Numbered from the stretch's first letter, positions 26,456 through 36,210 are shown. The stretch: 63,122 bases of DNA from Rhodanobacteraceae bacterium (GCA_016717705.1 JADKFD010000049.1:1-63122); one strand, 5' to 3'. Program-made: numbers and translations. Notes: generated by a model from the letters alone, not told the origin.

Positions 26456-29316
26456 CTACTGACAATCGCTCAACCCCGGCCCCGCGTAGATCAGCCGCTC
26501 GATGTCCTTGCTCTGGCTGATGCCATCCAGCGTGTAGCGGAATACGGCGCGCTCGCCGTCGACGAACTCGACGCGGGCGCTGCCGACGGTCGGCACCGGG
26601 AAACTGGTCGCGGCCCCGTTGATGCGATCAAATGGCGTGCCCGACACGGGCCGCGTCAGGGCACCGGCAAACGCGCCTTGTGCGTCGCGGGTCAGCGCTC
26701 CCAGCAGCCACATCGGCTGTCCGTCGCTGCCGTAGGTGTACCAGGTGACGACCAGCGTGCGGTCCTGTTCGCTCAGATAGACACCCCAGCCGGACTCATT
26801 CGGGTTCCACCAGATATCGCTGCGATTGGCGCTGTCGCTGCGCGAGCCCTCCTTGAAGCGACAGGCGGGTTGGCGCCCGAAGCGCGTGCGTTCGATGCGC
26901 CGGGTCTGTTGCACGGTGCCGATGATCGTGGTGAATTCGAGGCCACCGTCGCTCAGCGGGCGCACACTGAAGCTGCCGACCTCGGTGGCGATGGCGCCGA
27001 CGTCGCCGGCGATCTGATCGAAGCGCCGGCCGGTCGTCCGGTAGGCAGGGCCGCGATAGCTGCCATCGGCGTGCAGAGCCAGCACGCCGCCGACGTACCA
27101 GGTCGGTCGCCCGTCCGGGCCAAAGGTGTACCACGTGGGAAACAGCGAGTTGCCCTGCTGCGCCAGCGACACGCCCCAGCCCGGCTCATCGGCCTTCCAC
27201 CATAGACCGGTGTAGTTCGCCGCCAGTTGCGCCTCGAAGAAATGCACCACGCGATGGGCGTGGTCGCTGTAGTACTCGTGCAAGCCGGCCGCGATTTCCA
27301 TCTGCGCCACGATCTCGCCGCTCTTGCTGCGCAGTGACGCCGGAATGAGGGCGTCGAGGGCGCTGCTGCGCGGGTCGCGGATCACCTTGCCGGCGGCGTC
27401 AAGGAAGCCGGCCGAGCGCAGGCTGGCCACCAGTGCGGTCGAGTCGGCGACGCTGATACCGTCGATGCGCGCGAAGCGTTCCGGGTACACCGGCGAGGGC
27501 TCGACGATGTTCAGCTCGTTGGGGATGCCGCGGGTGCTCATGCCGGCGGCGCTTTGCGCCGCGCGCTCCAGATAGCCGGGCGCCAGCGTCGGATCAAAGC
27601 GCCCGAGCGTCCAGATGGTCGGCACCGGGGTCTGCGCCATGATCGGCTCGATGCCATCGGCGATCATCAGCGATTGCGCGCGGAAGTTCAGCAGCGCACT
27701 GATGCGGCTGCAGAAACCTCCGCCGTTGGACGTGCCTTCGCAGTAGATCGGCGTGCTCCCGCTGATCAACCCGGCCGCGCGCAGGCGCTCGATGATGCCC
27801 TGCACATTGACCACGTCCGGATTGCTCAAGCTGAATTGCGGGTTCCACTGGCGATCGACACGATTGACGCTGTCGAGCCCGACCACGCCGAAGCCGCGCG
27901 ACAGCAGCAGGCGCGTCGCGACCTTGGCTTCGGACTTGGTGAACGGCAGATCGCCACTGCCGCCGCTGCCGTGGAAGGAGAACACCAGACCGCGTGCATT
28001 TGCCGGAATCAGCTGGCGATAGCGCGAGCCGTTGATGTCGCCGGTGGTGGTGTCCAGAGCCGCGGGAATGCTGATGAACTCGGCGGTCAAGGTGCTGGCG
28101 CGCGAACTCGTCGTCAGCGGCGCATGCCAGGCGCGTGGATCGGCCAGCGCCGGCGCGTCGCCGCGCCAGCGTGCGAACAGGCGCGCTTCGCCCGGCGCCT
28201 GCGCGAAGGCATCGACAACGCTGCCCGCTGCGACAAGTCCGCCACCGTAGCCGTTGGCGACGATCAGTCGCGGCAACTGCGGCGCCTGCGTGCTCAGAAT
28301 CGTGCGCACATCGGCCCACATCGCACTGACGGGCGTGGCGACCGCGGACAGATCGCTGTTGACCAGGAACACCCCGGCAAAACCCGCCGCGTGATCGATC
28401 ACCGGATAGAAGCCGAAGGCACCGGGGCTGGACAGCAGGCTGGCGCGCCCATTGGCATCGACGCGTTCGATCCACTGGCCAATGCCATAACCCAAGGCGC
28501 CCGGCAACGGCGTCTCGATGACCGGCGCGCCGCGCGTCTGATCCTCGGCCATCTGGTCGATCATCGCCGACGACAGCCACTGCACGCCGTTGACCGAGCC
28601 GCGCTCCAGCAGCGCCTGCAGGAATCGTCCGTAGTCGTGCAGCGTCGAACGCGCGCCGCCGGCAATGCGCGGATTGCTGATTTCGACGTAATCGGGTGCC
28701 ATGCTGAAAAAGCCGTAGTCGGTCTGGGTCAGTCCCAGAGGCTGGGCCACCTCGGCGCGAAACAGATCGTCCCAGCGCAGCCCGCTGGCGATCTCGGCCA
28801 TGCGGCCGGCCACCTGCATCGAGTTGCCGCCATACAGAAATCCGCGTCCCGGCGCGTACAGCAAGGGCGTTGCCAGGATGTTGTCGACGCAGGCTTGCAT
28901 GCTCGCGGTTGGATCGCTCAAACAGAATGCGGCCGCCCCGGTCAGACCGGAGGTGTGCGAGAACAATTGGCGCAGCGTGATCGCACGTTTGTCGGCCGGG
29001 GCATTGGGCAGATAGCGCTCGATGCGGTCATCCCAGCGCAGCACGCCGCGCTCGACCAGTCGCGCGATCACCGCTGCCGACAACCACTTGCTTGCCGAGG
29101 CGATCGGCACGCGCTGATCCAGCGTGTAGTTGCCGAAGGCCTTTGATAGATCGGCTCGCCATTGCGCACGATCAGCACCGCGGCGCCGGGCAGCCCGGCC
29201 GTGGCGACCAGCGCCTGCACCCGGGTGGTGACCGGCGTCAGATCTGGCGTCTGCGCGGCCAGTGGCGACAGCGCGAGCAGGGCGAACAGGATCAGGGTGC
29301 GGGCGAGGGTCGGCAT
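26456..29316 (-). CDS. Secreted serine hydrolase: beta-lactamase-like + esterase + two WW/GWG repeat domains (one frameshift)
   Basis: About 953 residues. The true N-terminus is MPTLARTLILFALLALSPLAAQ (signal peptide, start 29316). The frame shifts near 29142, between NGEPIYQ and KAFGNYTLDQ, where one base is missing. Domain 1 is a class C beta-lactamase/serine-hydrolase fold with IASASKWLSA (Ser-x-x-Lys, ~residue 73) and YGGNSMQVAGRMAE. Domain 2 is an alpha/beta hydrolase like PHB-depolymerase/LpqC with FSFHGSGGSGD (~430) and the nucleophile CEGTSNGGGF (~529). The C-terminus has two copies of a repeat: GLWWKADEPGWGVSLAQQGN (~705) and IWWNPNESGWGVYLSEQD (~833), each followed by TWYTxGxDGxPxW. 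The combination is unusual; substrates unknown. Confidence 0.8.
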
Positions 29317-29399
29317 GTGCGTGGGAGTTCGAGGAATCCGTGCTCAGCAACGGTCGAGAAGCAAGGTGGTTGACCAACACCGGCCAACCCAGCCTTCGT

Positions 29400-29479
29400 A
29401 GGTCACGTTGCCGGCGCAGCAGGCTACGTGACAGCGTCGGCGCATTGTCAGGTAGTTCGCTGCGCGAACAACGTGACCT
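29400..29479. repeat. AGGTCACGTTG inverted element
   Basis: Ends AGGTCACGTTG (29400-29410) and CAACGTGACCT (29469-29479) are exact inverse complements, with a second inner CTACGTGACA. A related element is at 59217-59289. Confidence 0.75.
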
Positions 29480-29500
29480 GCGGGTTCGGTTTGCCTGGGC

Positions 29501-30223
29501 TCAAGGCTTGCGCGACAGCACCCAGACTTCGACCCAGGCCACGCCGGCACGCTTGAGCATCTTGGCGGCTTCGTTGAGCGTCGCGCCGCTGGTCATCACG
29601 TCGTCGATCAGGGCGACGCGGGCCGGCAGCGCCGTACCGTTGACCGCAAAGGCGCCGCGCACATTGCGGCGCCGCGCCTTGAGGTCGAGGCCCGGCATCG
29701 GTGCCGTCGCCCGCGCACGCGACAGCGCGGAGGGCAGCACCGGCAGTTGCAGTTCGCGACCCAGATCGCGCGCCAGCTCCAGCGCCTGGTTGTAGCCGCG
29801 TTGGCGCAGGCGCGAACGGTGCAGCGGGATCGGAATCAGCGCCTGCGGCGGCGGCTCCGGGCGCGTGGAGAGATGGCCGCGCAGCGCCGCACTCCAGTCG
29901 GGCAGCAAGGCGCGACCAACTGCCAGCGCATTGTTGAATTTCATGCGCTGCACCAGATGATCGAAAGGCGCGCGGTAGAGGTATCCGGCCCAGGCGGCGT
30001 CAAACGCCGGCGGCCGCTGCAGACACTTGCCACACAGCGGTGACGGCAGCGGCAACGGCTCGGCACAGCGCGCACAGGCGCTGTCGTTGCGCTCCAGCAG
30101 CGCGGCGCAGTCGGCGCACAGCCGCGCGCCGGCCGCCTCGATCCCGCACAGCACGCAGGCGGGCGCGAGCAGCGTGTCGCCAGCGAAGCTGAGCAGTTGC
30201 GACCAGAGTGTGCGCATGGACAT
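29501..30223 (-). CDS. comF: ComF family protein (phosphoribosyltransferase-like)
   Basis: A 240-residue protein, MSMRTLWSQLLSFAGDTLLAPACVLC. The N-terminal zinc-finger-like part has four Cys pairs (CVLC, CADC, CARC, CGKC) in residues 23-65. The type I phosphoribosyltransferase half has LIPIPLHRSRLRQRGYNQALELAR near residue 125 and the PRPP loop VALIDDVMTSGAT near residue 205. ComF homologues take part in natural transformation, linking DNA uptake to recombination. It is divergent from bioB; in related bacteria comF (bioC-adjacent) often borders biotin genes. Confidence 0.9.
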   Translation of the reverse strand: MSMRTLWSQLLSFAGDTLLAPACVLCGIEAAGARLCADCAALLERNDSACARCAEPLPLPSPLCGKCLQRPPAFDAAWAGYLYRAPFDHLVQRMKFNNALAVGRALLPDWSAALRGHLSTRPEPPPQALIPIPLHRSRLRQRGYNQALELARDLGRELQLPVLPSALSRARATAPMPGLDLKARRRNVRGAFAVNGTALPARVALIDDVMTSGATLNEAAKMLKRAGVAWVEVWVLSRKP

Positions 30224-30247
30224 TCCGCAAGTGTAGCCGCTGCCGTA

Positions 30248-30346
30248 AATGTAGGCCGTGTGTGCGCAGCTTCATCGCGCTCACCGGCGCTTCGCTGGCA
30301 ACCAAGAGCGCCGGTGAGCCGCTGCGCGGCACACGCGGCCTACATT
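30248..30346. repeat. Long inverted repeat between comF and bioB
   Basis: Terminal arms AATGTAGGCC (30248-30257) and GGCCTACATT (30337-30346) are exact inverses, with an inner pair CTCACCGGCGC / GCGCCGGTGAG. It has the same nested architecture as the element at 12190-12273 although the outer sequence differs. Confidence 0.75.
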
Positions 30347-30421
30347 CACGCGGCCCCGCTGTTGACTCGCCGCCGCCCTTCCCGTCGAATCGCGCCCCAC
30401 CGACCGGCCGCGAAGAAAACC

Positions 30422-31462
30422 ATGGACCCCATCCGCCACGATTGGACCCGCGACGAACTGGCGGGCCTGTTCGATCTGCCGCTGCTCGATCTGATCCATC
30501 GCGCCGCCAGCGTGCACCGCCAGCATTTCGATGCGCGCGAGGTGCAGGTGTCGACGCTGCTGTCGATCAAGACCGGCGCCTGTCCCGAGGACTGCGCCTA
30601 CTGCCCGCAGAGCGCGCACTTCAAGACCGGTCTTCAGGTCGAACGCCTGCTGCCGCTTGACGTGGTCCGCGAACACGCGGCGCAGGCCAAGGCCGCCGGT
30701 GCGACACGCTTCTGCATGGGCGCTGCCTGGCGCAGTCCGCGCGACAAGGATCTGGATGCGGTCATCGAGATGGTCCAGGCGGTGCGCGAGCTCGGCCTGG
30801 AAACCTGCGTCACCGCCGGCATGCTGCGCACCGAACAGGCGCAGCGGCTGCAAGCGGCGGGCCTGGACTATTACAACCACAACCTCGACACCAGCCCCGA
30901 GTACTACGGCGACATCATCACCACGCGCAGCTTCGAAGACCGCCTGGACACGCTGGCCGCGGTGCGCGATGCCGGCATGAAAGTCTGCTGCGGCGGCATC
31001 GTCGGCATGAACGAGGCGCGCGCCGATCGCGTCGGGCTGCTGCACGCGCTGGCCACCCTGCCGCGGCATCCGGAATCGGTGCCGATCAACCTTTTGGTGC
31101 GCGTGCCGGGTACCCCGCTGGCCGATGCGCCGTCGCTGGAACCCTTCGAGTTCGTGCGCACGATTGCGGTGGCGCGGATCGCCATGCCGGCCTCGGTGGT
31201 GCGCCTGTCGGCCGGTCGCGAGGGCATGAGCGAGGAACTGCAGGCGCTGTGTTTCCTCGCTGGCGCCAACTCGATCTTCTACGGCGAGAAGCTGCTGACC
31301 ACCGACAATCCGGAAGCGGAGAAGGATCGCCAGTTGTTTGCGAAGCTGGGGTTGGTGGGCTTGGGCGTAGTCGCCAGCGACGCCGCCGCGTCGACCTGTA
31401 GGAGCGCGCTTGCGCGCGATCAGACCTGCGGACACCCGGTGGCGTCGGATCTGCCGAATTAG
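30422..31462 (+). CDS. bioB: Biotin synthase
   Basis: A 346-residue radical-SAM enzyme from ATG 30422, MDPIRHDWTRDELAGLFDLP. The cluster motif is KTGACPEDCAYCPQS (CxxxCxxC) near residue 52; GAAWRSPRDKDLD, YYNHNLDTSPEYY and the [2Fe-2S]-associated CCGGIVGMNE follow, then RLSAGREGMSEE (Arg ligand). It inserts sulphur into dethiobiotin. The C-terminal tail after VVASDAAA is encoded by a REP-like element read in a frame without a stop (TCRSALARDQ...), adding roughly 18 residues. bioF follows 34 bp later on the same strand; they are likely co-transcribed. Confidence 0.95.
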   Translation: MDPIRHDWTRDELAGLFDLPLLDLIHRAASVHRQHFDAREVQVSTLLSIKTGACPEDCAYCPQSAHFKTGLQVERLLPLDVVREHAAQAKAAGATRFCMGAAWRSPRDKDLDAVIEMVQAVRELGLETCVTAGMLRTEQAQRLQAAGLDYYNHNLDTSPEYYGDIITTRSFEDRLDTLAAVRDAGMKVCCGGIVGMNEARADRVGLLHALATLPRHPESVPINLLVRVPGTPLADAPSLEPFEFVRTIAVARIAMPASVVRLSAGREGMSEELQALCFLAGANSIFYGEKLLTTDNPEAEKDRQLFAKLGLVGLGVVASDAAASTCRSALARDQTCGHPVASDLPN

Positions 31463-31488
31463 AGCTCGCGCGCGAGCGCGCTCCTACA
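31397..31488. repeat. Inverted REP pair overlapping the bioB 3' end
   Basis: Left half 31397-31420 (TGTAGGAGCGCGCTTGCGCG...) lies inside bioB; right half 31464-31488 (ending GCGCGCTCCTACA) lies between bioB and bioF. Confidence 0.85.
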
Positions 31489-31496
31489 CACGGCCG

Positions 31497-32672
31497 ATGC
31501 GCCCGGCATTCTCCACAAAGCTGACCCACGACCACGCCAAGCGCGTCGAGTCGGGCCTGTTGCGTCGCGTCCGCACCGCTGGCGATGCGCGCCCCGGTCG
31601 CATCGTGCTCGATGGCCGCGAGCTGATCGACTTCGGCAGCAACGATTATCTCGGTCTGGCGCGCCATCCGCGGCTGATCGAGGCGCTGACGATGGCAGCG
31701 ACCATCGGCGTCGGCGCGCGCGCCTCGCATCTGCTCGGCGGTCATCACGATGCGCACGAGGCGCTGCAGCGGGCGTTGGCCGAGTGGATCGGCTACCCGC
31801 GCGCGCTGCTGTTTTCGACCGGCTACATGGCAGCCACCGGTGCGTTGAGCGCGCTGCTCGGACGCCACGATCTGTGTGTGCAGGATCGTCTCAACCATGC
31901 CTGCCTGATCGACGGTGCACGGCTGGCGGGCGCCGACCTGCGGCGCTTTGCCCACGCCGACGCGGTGGATGCGGCACGCCTGCTCGCGAGCAGACCGGAT
32001 CAGCGCGCACTGCTGGTGAGCGACAGCGTGTTCAGCATGGACGGCGATGTCGCGCCGCTGGCCGAACTTGCAGCCCTGGCGCAGCGCGAACGCGCCTGGC
32101 TGATGGTCGACGAAGCGCATGGCCTGGGCGTGCTCGGTCCGCAGGGACGCGGCGCTTGCGCGGCGGCCGGCCTGGCCGCGCACGACGTTCCCGTGTGGAT
32201 GGGCACGCTGGGCAAGGCGCTCGGCGGCTTCGGGGCGGTGATTGCCGGCAGCGAGGCCCTGATCGACGCACTGGTCAACTCCGCGCGCAGCTACATCTAC
32301 ACCACGGCGCTGCCGCCGGCGCTGGCGCAGGCGATGGTCGTGGCGGTCGGATTGGCGCGTGAGGCGGATGCCGAGCGCGCGCATCTACAGACGCTGGTCG
32401 CCCATTTCCGCATCGGTGCCTGCGAGCTGGGGTGGAAGCTGCTGCCGTCGGTGACGCCGATCCAACCGCTGATCGTGGGCACCAGCGCCGACGCTGTGGA
32501 CCTGTCTCGGCAATTGGAGGCGGCCGGGTTCTACTGTCCCGCGGTGCGTCCGCCGACGGTGCCCAAGGGCAGTGCGCGGCTGCGCATCAGCCTGTCGGCG
32601 GCGCATACCGTCGAAGATGTCGATGCTCTGTTGCAGGCTCTGGGCAAACGTGAATCGGCGGGACACGTGTAG
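31497..32672 (+). CDS. bioF: 8-amino-7-oxononanoate synthase
   Basis: A 391-residue PLP enzyme from ATG 31497, MRPAFSTKLTHDHAKRVESG. Upstream in-frame codons are REP sequence, so this start is preferred. Key segments: IDFGSNDYLGLARHP near residue 45, HLLGGHHDAHEAL, FSTGYMAATGALSAL, MVDEAHGLGVLGPQG near residue 205, and the PLP-lysine motif GTLGKALGGFGAVIAG near residue 240. It condenses pimeloyl-ACP with alanine in biotin synthesis. The TAG stop is supplied by a REP element. bioH, bioC and bioD are not in the window. Confidence 0.95.
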   Translation: MRPAFSTKLTHDHAKRVESGLLRRVRTAGDARPGRIVLDGRELIDFGSNDYLGLARHPRLIEALTMAATIGVGARASHLLGGHHDAHEALQRALAEWIGYPRALLFSTGYMAATGALSALLGRHDLCVQDRLNHACLIDGARLAGADLRRFAHADAVDAARLLASRPDQRALLVSDSVFSMDGDVAPLAELAALAQRERAWLMVDEAHGLGVLGPQGRGACAAAGLAAHDVPVWMGTLGKALGGFGAVIAGSEALIDALVNSARSYIYTTALPPALAQAMVVAVGLAREADAERAHLQTLVAHFRIGACELGWKLLPSVTPIQPLIVGTSADAVDLSRQLEAAGFYCPAVRPPTVPKGSARLRISLSAAHTVEDVDALLQALGKRESAGHV

Positions 32673-32759
32673 GAGCGCGCTTGCGCGCGAAACGGAGAGC
32701 GATCGCGCGCAAGCGCGCTCCTACAAAGGACCGAGATCGCGCGCAAGCGCGCTTCTACA
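32668..32759. repeat. Triple REP-like cluster after bioF
   Basis: Three palindromic units in a row: TGTAGGAGCGCGCTTGCGCG (32668), then two inverted units ending CGCTCCTACA and CGCTTCTACA. It separates the convergent bioF and GGDEF genes. Confidence 0.85.
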
Positions 32760-32768
32760 GAGCATCGG

Positions 32769-33686
32769 TCACCACGCAATCCGGTTGCGCCCGCCATCCT
32801 TGGCCGCCTTGAGCTTCTCTTCGGTGCGGTCGATCAGGGCGGCGCCGGTCTTGTAGGACGGGTTCCACAGCACCGCACCGATGCTGACGCTGGCGCTGCG
32901 GCTCTGGCCCTGGATGAAGAACTCGACGTTGGCGATCGCCGAGCGCACCGAATTCAGCAGCTTTTCCGCTTCGTCGATGCCGGTTTCCGGCAACATCGCG
33001 GCAAATTCCTCACCGCCGAAGCGACACAGCAGATCCTCCTCGCGCAGGCCGGCCTTGAGCGCCTTGGCGACCTGCTTGAGCACATCGTCGCCGGCCACCT
33101 TGCCCCACTCGCGGTTGATCTTCGAGAGTTCGTCGACATCCACGATGGCGAGCACGAACTCGCGGTTGCGCCGGGTGCTGCGCGCGATTTCCTGCTCCAG
33201 CGATTGCTCGAACACGCGCCGCTGCGACAGGCCGGTCAGCTGGTCGTGGGTGACCAGATCGAAGAACTCGCTCTGCGCGGCGTGATCGACATCCTTTTCC
33301 TGGGTGAACTGCACCACGGTGCCGCCGACGGTGATGAAATCGCCGTCCTTGAGGCGCGCCTCGACCACCGGCCGATCGTTGAGATAGGTCTTGTTGGTCG
33401 AATTGAGATCGCGCACCCAGAAGCCGGAGTTGTCGCGCCACACGCGGCAATGCAAGCGCGAGATCGCGCGGTTGAGCAGGCGGAAATCGCAGTCAGCGGA
33501 GCGCCCCATGGTCACCGGCACATCGCCGAGCTTGAGTCGGCGGCCCTGGCTCTCGCCCTGGGTGACCGTGAGAAAAGCGCTGTTCTTGGTCGCGATGGCC
33601 TCGGCCAGCTTGGCCAGGCTGCCACGTTGCGTCGTCAGCGTATCGAATTCGCGTTCCGCCATGGGCTGATCACGCTTGGGGGCCAT
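32769..33686 (-). CDS. FHA-domain diguanylate cyclase
   Basis: A 305-residue cytosolic protein. Residues ~45-125 form a forkhead-associated domain (VTMGRSADCDFRLLNRAISR, then LHCRVW...WVRDLNSTNKTYLN), which binds phosphothreonine peptides. Residues ~145-305 form a GGDEF domain with the active-site variant RFGGEEF near residue 222, expected to be catalytic. An RxxD inhibitory I-site (REED) lies five residues before it, so c-di-GMP product inhibition is likely. The fusion suggests a cyclase controlled by Ser/Thr phosphorylation signalling. No kinase is adjacent. A second ATG at 33662 (MAEREFDTL) is an alternative start. Confidence 0.9.
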   Translation of the reverse strand: MAPKRDQPMAEREFDTLTTQRGSLAKLAEAIATKNSAFLTVTQGESQGRRLKLGDVPVTMGRSADCDFRLLNRAISRLHCRVWRDNSGFWVRDLNSTNKTYLNDRPVVEARLKDGDFITVGGTVVQFTQEKDVDHAAQSEFFDLVTHDQLTGLSQRRVFEQSLEQEIARSTRRNREFVLAIVDVDELSKINREWGKVAGDDVLKQVAKALKAGLREEDLLCRFGGEEFAAMLPETGIDEAEKLLNSVRSAIANVEFFIQGQSRSASVSIGAVLWNPSYKTGAALIDRTEEKLKAAKDGGRNRIAW

Positions 33687-33720
33687 CTAAGTTGAACGGG
33701 ATTGTAGTCCTCAAGGGGAC

Positions 33721-33930
33721 ATGGGTGAATGCAGGGGTGAGTGGGGGGTGAGTGGGTGGTGAGTAGGGTAAAACCGGGCCCGGAGGCTCGCTGAAACCTG
33801 TAGGAGCGCGCTTGCGCGCGAATGGGGTACGACGTCGCCTGATCGCGCGCAAGCGCGCTCCTACAATCCGCCGCAAACCCTCGGTATCCCCGGGTTTTAC
33901 TCACCACTCACTACTCACCACTTACCGCTC
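33721..33930. repeat. GTGAGTG-type inverted repeat enclosing a REP pair
   Basis: The left arm (~33724-33775) is made of GGTGAGTGGGTGGTGAGTAG-like repeats ending GGTAAAACC. The right arm (33892-33927) is its imperfect inverse (GGTTTTACTCACCACTCACT). In between, 33799-33866 is a standard REP inverted pair. It fills the gap between the GGDEF and hom genes. Confidence 0.8.
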
Positions 33931-33931
33931 T

Positions 33932-36110
33932 TCAGGCTATCCGCCGCAGCCGCACGGGCTGTTCGCGCACCGAGGCCAGCGGCAACAACTGCTCGCACAC
34001 CGCTTGCACATCGGCCAGCACCGCCGCGGCGGTGATGCGCACGCCGGCGCCGGCACCGGCGATCACGATCGGCGTATCGCCCTGATACTCGCTGTGCAGC
34101 ACGACGCGATTCTCGGTGCCACGCGCACCGGCCAGCGGGTGCGCGTCGGGCACCAGCGCCAGGGCCACGTGGGCGCCGTCGGCGAGGCTCCAGCGGGCGC
34201 GATAGACAAAGCGTGACTGCGAACGTCGCGCATCCTGGATCAGGCCCAGCCAGTCGCGCTCGTGCGCGCCGACCGCTTCGTCCCACGGCTGCTCGCTGCC
34301 GAGGTGCAGCAACGGGTCGAGGGCGATGGCGCCGGGTTCGATCTCGACACCGGCCTCGCGCAGCATGATCGTGAGCTTGCGGCGCACGTCCTGTCCGGAC
34401 AGATCGATGCGTGGATCGGGTTCCGCCAGACCGTGGTGGACCGCCTCGGTCAGGGCCTGGCGCAGGCTGACGCCGTCGTGCACGCGGGTCAGCAGCGAGC
34501 CGAGCGTGCCGGACAGGGTCGCCTCGATGGCGGTCAGGCGATCGCCGGCCGCGCGCAGGCGGCGAATCGTCGACAGGATCGGCAGGCCGGCGCCGACGGT
34601 GGCCGACCACGCGGCCGGGGTGGTCAGCGCTGCCTGGCGCAGCCGCTGGTAGTCGCGCTGGGTGCCGGCGAAGGCGATCTTGTTCGGTGTCACCAGCGAC
34701 ACCCCCGCTTCGAGGAGGCGCGCGCTGTGGGCGGCGATCGCGGCACTGGCGGTGCAGTCGACCAGCAGCGCCGGTCGCTCGCCGGCGATCAACTGCTCGA
34801 TCAGGGCTTCCGCGCTGCCGCCGGCCTGCGCGCGCAGGCGCTCGGCCGCCAGGCCCGGCGCCAGCCCCTCGGCCTGCCACAGCGCCGCGCGCGAATTGGC
34901 GACGCCCACCAATTGCACCGGCGCATCGATCGCCGGCTGCGCCAGCAGCTTGAGCAGATCGGCGCCGACGCGACCGCTGGCGCCGATCAGCGCCAGCGGC
35001 ACGCGCGCGCGGGCAGCGGACCGCGCAACCGGGATCGGCAAGCGGGTGACACTGGCGTCGGCCAGCGGCTCGTCGCGGAACGCGCTCAGCGCCGGGTCGA
35101 GCTTGGCGGCATCGACGAGGAAACCGTCGTGGCCGTAAAGGCGTCTGGATCTCGAGCAAGCGCCCGCGCGGCAGCCAGTCCGCCAGTCGCGCCTGTTCGG
35201 AAGGGTAGTACAGCTGGTCGCTGTCCAGCGCCACCACCAGTGCCGGCTGCGCGATGCCCGCCAGGGCCTCCTGCGGCGGCGTGCCCGCGGCGAAATCGTA
35301 ATGGTTCATCGCCTCGGTCAGGCGCAGATAGCTCAGCGCGTCGAAACGCCGCACCAGCTTGTCGCCCTGGTAGTCGAGGTAGGACAGCACCTGATAGTGG
35401 CCATCGTCGCGGCGTTCGCGGCCAAAACGGCGATCGAGTTCCTCGGCCGAGCGATAGGTCAGATGCCCGAGCTGCCGCGCCAGCGCCAGTCCTTCCACCG
35501 GGCCATCGTGCTCCGGGTAGTGACCATCGCGAAACTTGGGGTCGCGTCGGATGAACTCGCACTGCAGTCGCGCCTGCGCCAGCGCCTGCGGCGGTTGCCG
35601 CCAACTGGTGGCGATCAGCGCGATGCGGCGCACGCGCACCGGCTCACGGCGCGCCCATTCGAGTACCTGGAAGCCGCCCATCGAGGCCCCGACCACCAGT
35701 TCGATCGCGCGGATGCCCAGGTGATCGGCCAGCAGGCGCTGGTGCTCGGTCAAATCGCCGACCGTCAGTTCGGGAAAGTGCGCACCGAAGCGTTCACCCG
35801 TGGTCGGATCCACCGTGGTCGGCCCGGCGCTGCCGTAGCAACCACCGAGGGCATTGGCGCAGACGATGAAATGCCGCGCCGGATCGAGCAGGCGCCCCGG
35901 CCCGAATGCGCCCGGCCACCAGGATTCGACATCGCTCGACGCGGTCAGCGCGTGGCACACCCACACCACATTGTCCCGCCCGGCATTCAGCGTGCCCCAG
36001 GTCTGGTAGCCGACCGTGGCGCCACGCAGCAGTGCGCCACTGGCCAGGCGCAGGGGCGCGGTCGGGGTGTAGTGCTGGATGGCGGTTGGGGTGTGGTGGA
36101 GGTGGGACAT
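33932..36110 (-). CDS. metX-hom: Fused homoserine O-acyltransferase (MetX) - homoserine dehydrogenase (one frameshift)
   Basis: Starts MSHLHHTPTAIQHYTPTAPL at ATG 36110. MetX part: YQTWGTLN, HALTAS, the nucleophile elbow GASMGGFQVLEWA near residue 145, and VVALDSDQLYYP near 295. The frame shifts near 35143 (GRLLEIQT, then LYGHDGFLVDAAKLD in the next frame with the catalytic His). From LYGHDGF onward there is no stop before the homoserine dehydrogenase domain: PLALIGASGRVGADLLKLL (~365), VTPNKIAFAG, DLSGQDVRRKLTIMLREAG. Total about 725 residues. No aspartokinase or ACT domain is attached. A TTG at 35041 could start a separate Hom. It lies downstream of metY in one transcription unit; together they make the last steps to homocysteine from aspartate semialdehyde. 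Confidence 0.8.
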
Positions 36111-36129
36111 GGCATCTTCCAGATTTGCA

Positions 36130-36210
36130 GCAGGGGAAAACGTGAAACGAAAGGAGAAGCCGGCCCGCTGGCACGGCCTCTTCACGTTTCACATTTCACT
36201 TTTCACTTGC
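36130..36210. repeat. GTGAAAC-type inverted repeat between metY and metX
   Basis: Left arm ACGTGAAACGAAAGGAGAAG and right arm CTCTTCACGTTTCACATTTC are imperfect inverses made of GTGAAA repeats, with GCCGG / GGCC at the inner end. A similar GTGAAA-rich tract lies at 11494-11580 after pepA. Confidence 0.7.

Noticed and set aside
33915..35140. The 756-codon frame that continues MetX in its original frame to 33915
   Set aside because: After ~35143 it becomes Arg/Ala-rich shadow; the homoserine dehydrogenase frame is the coding one.
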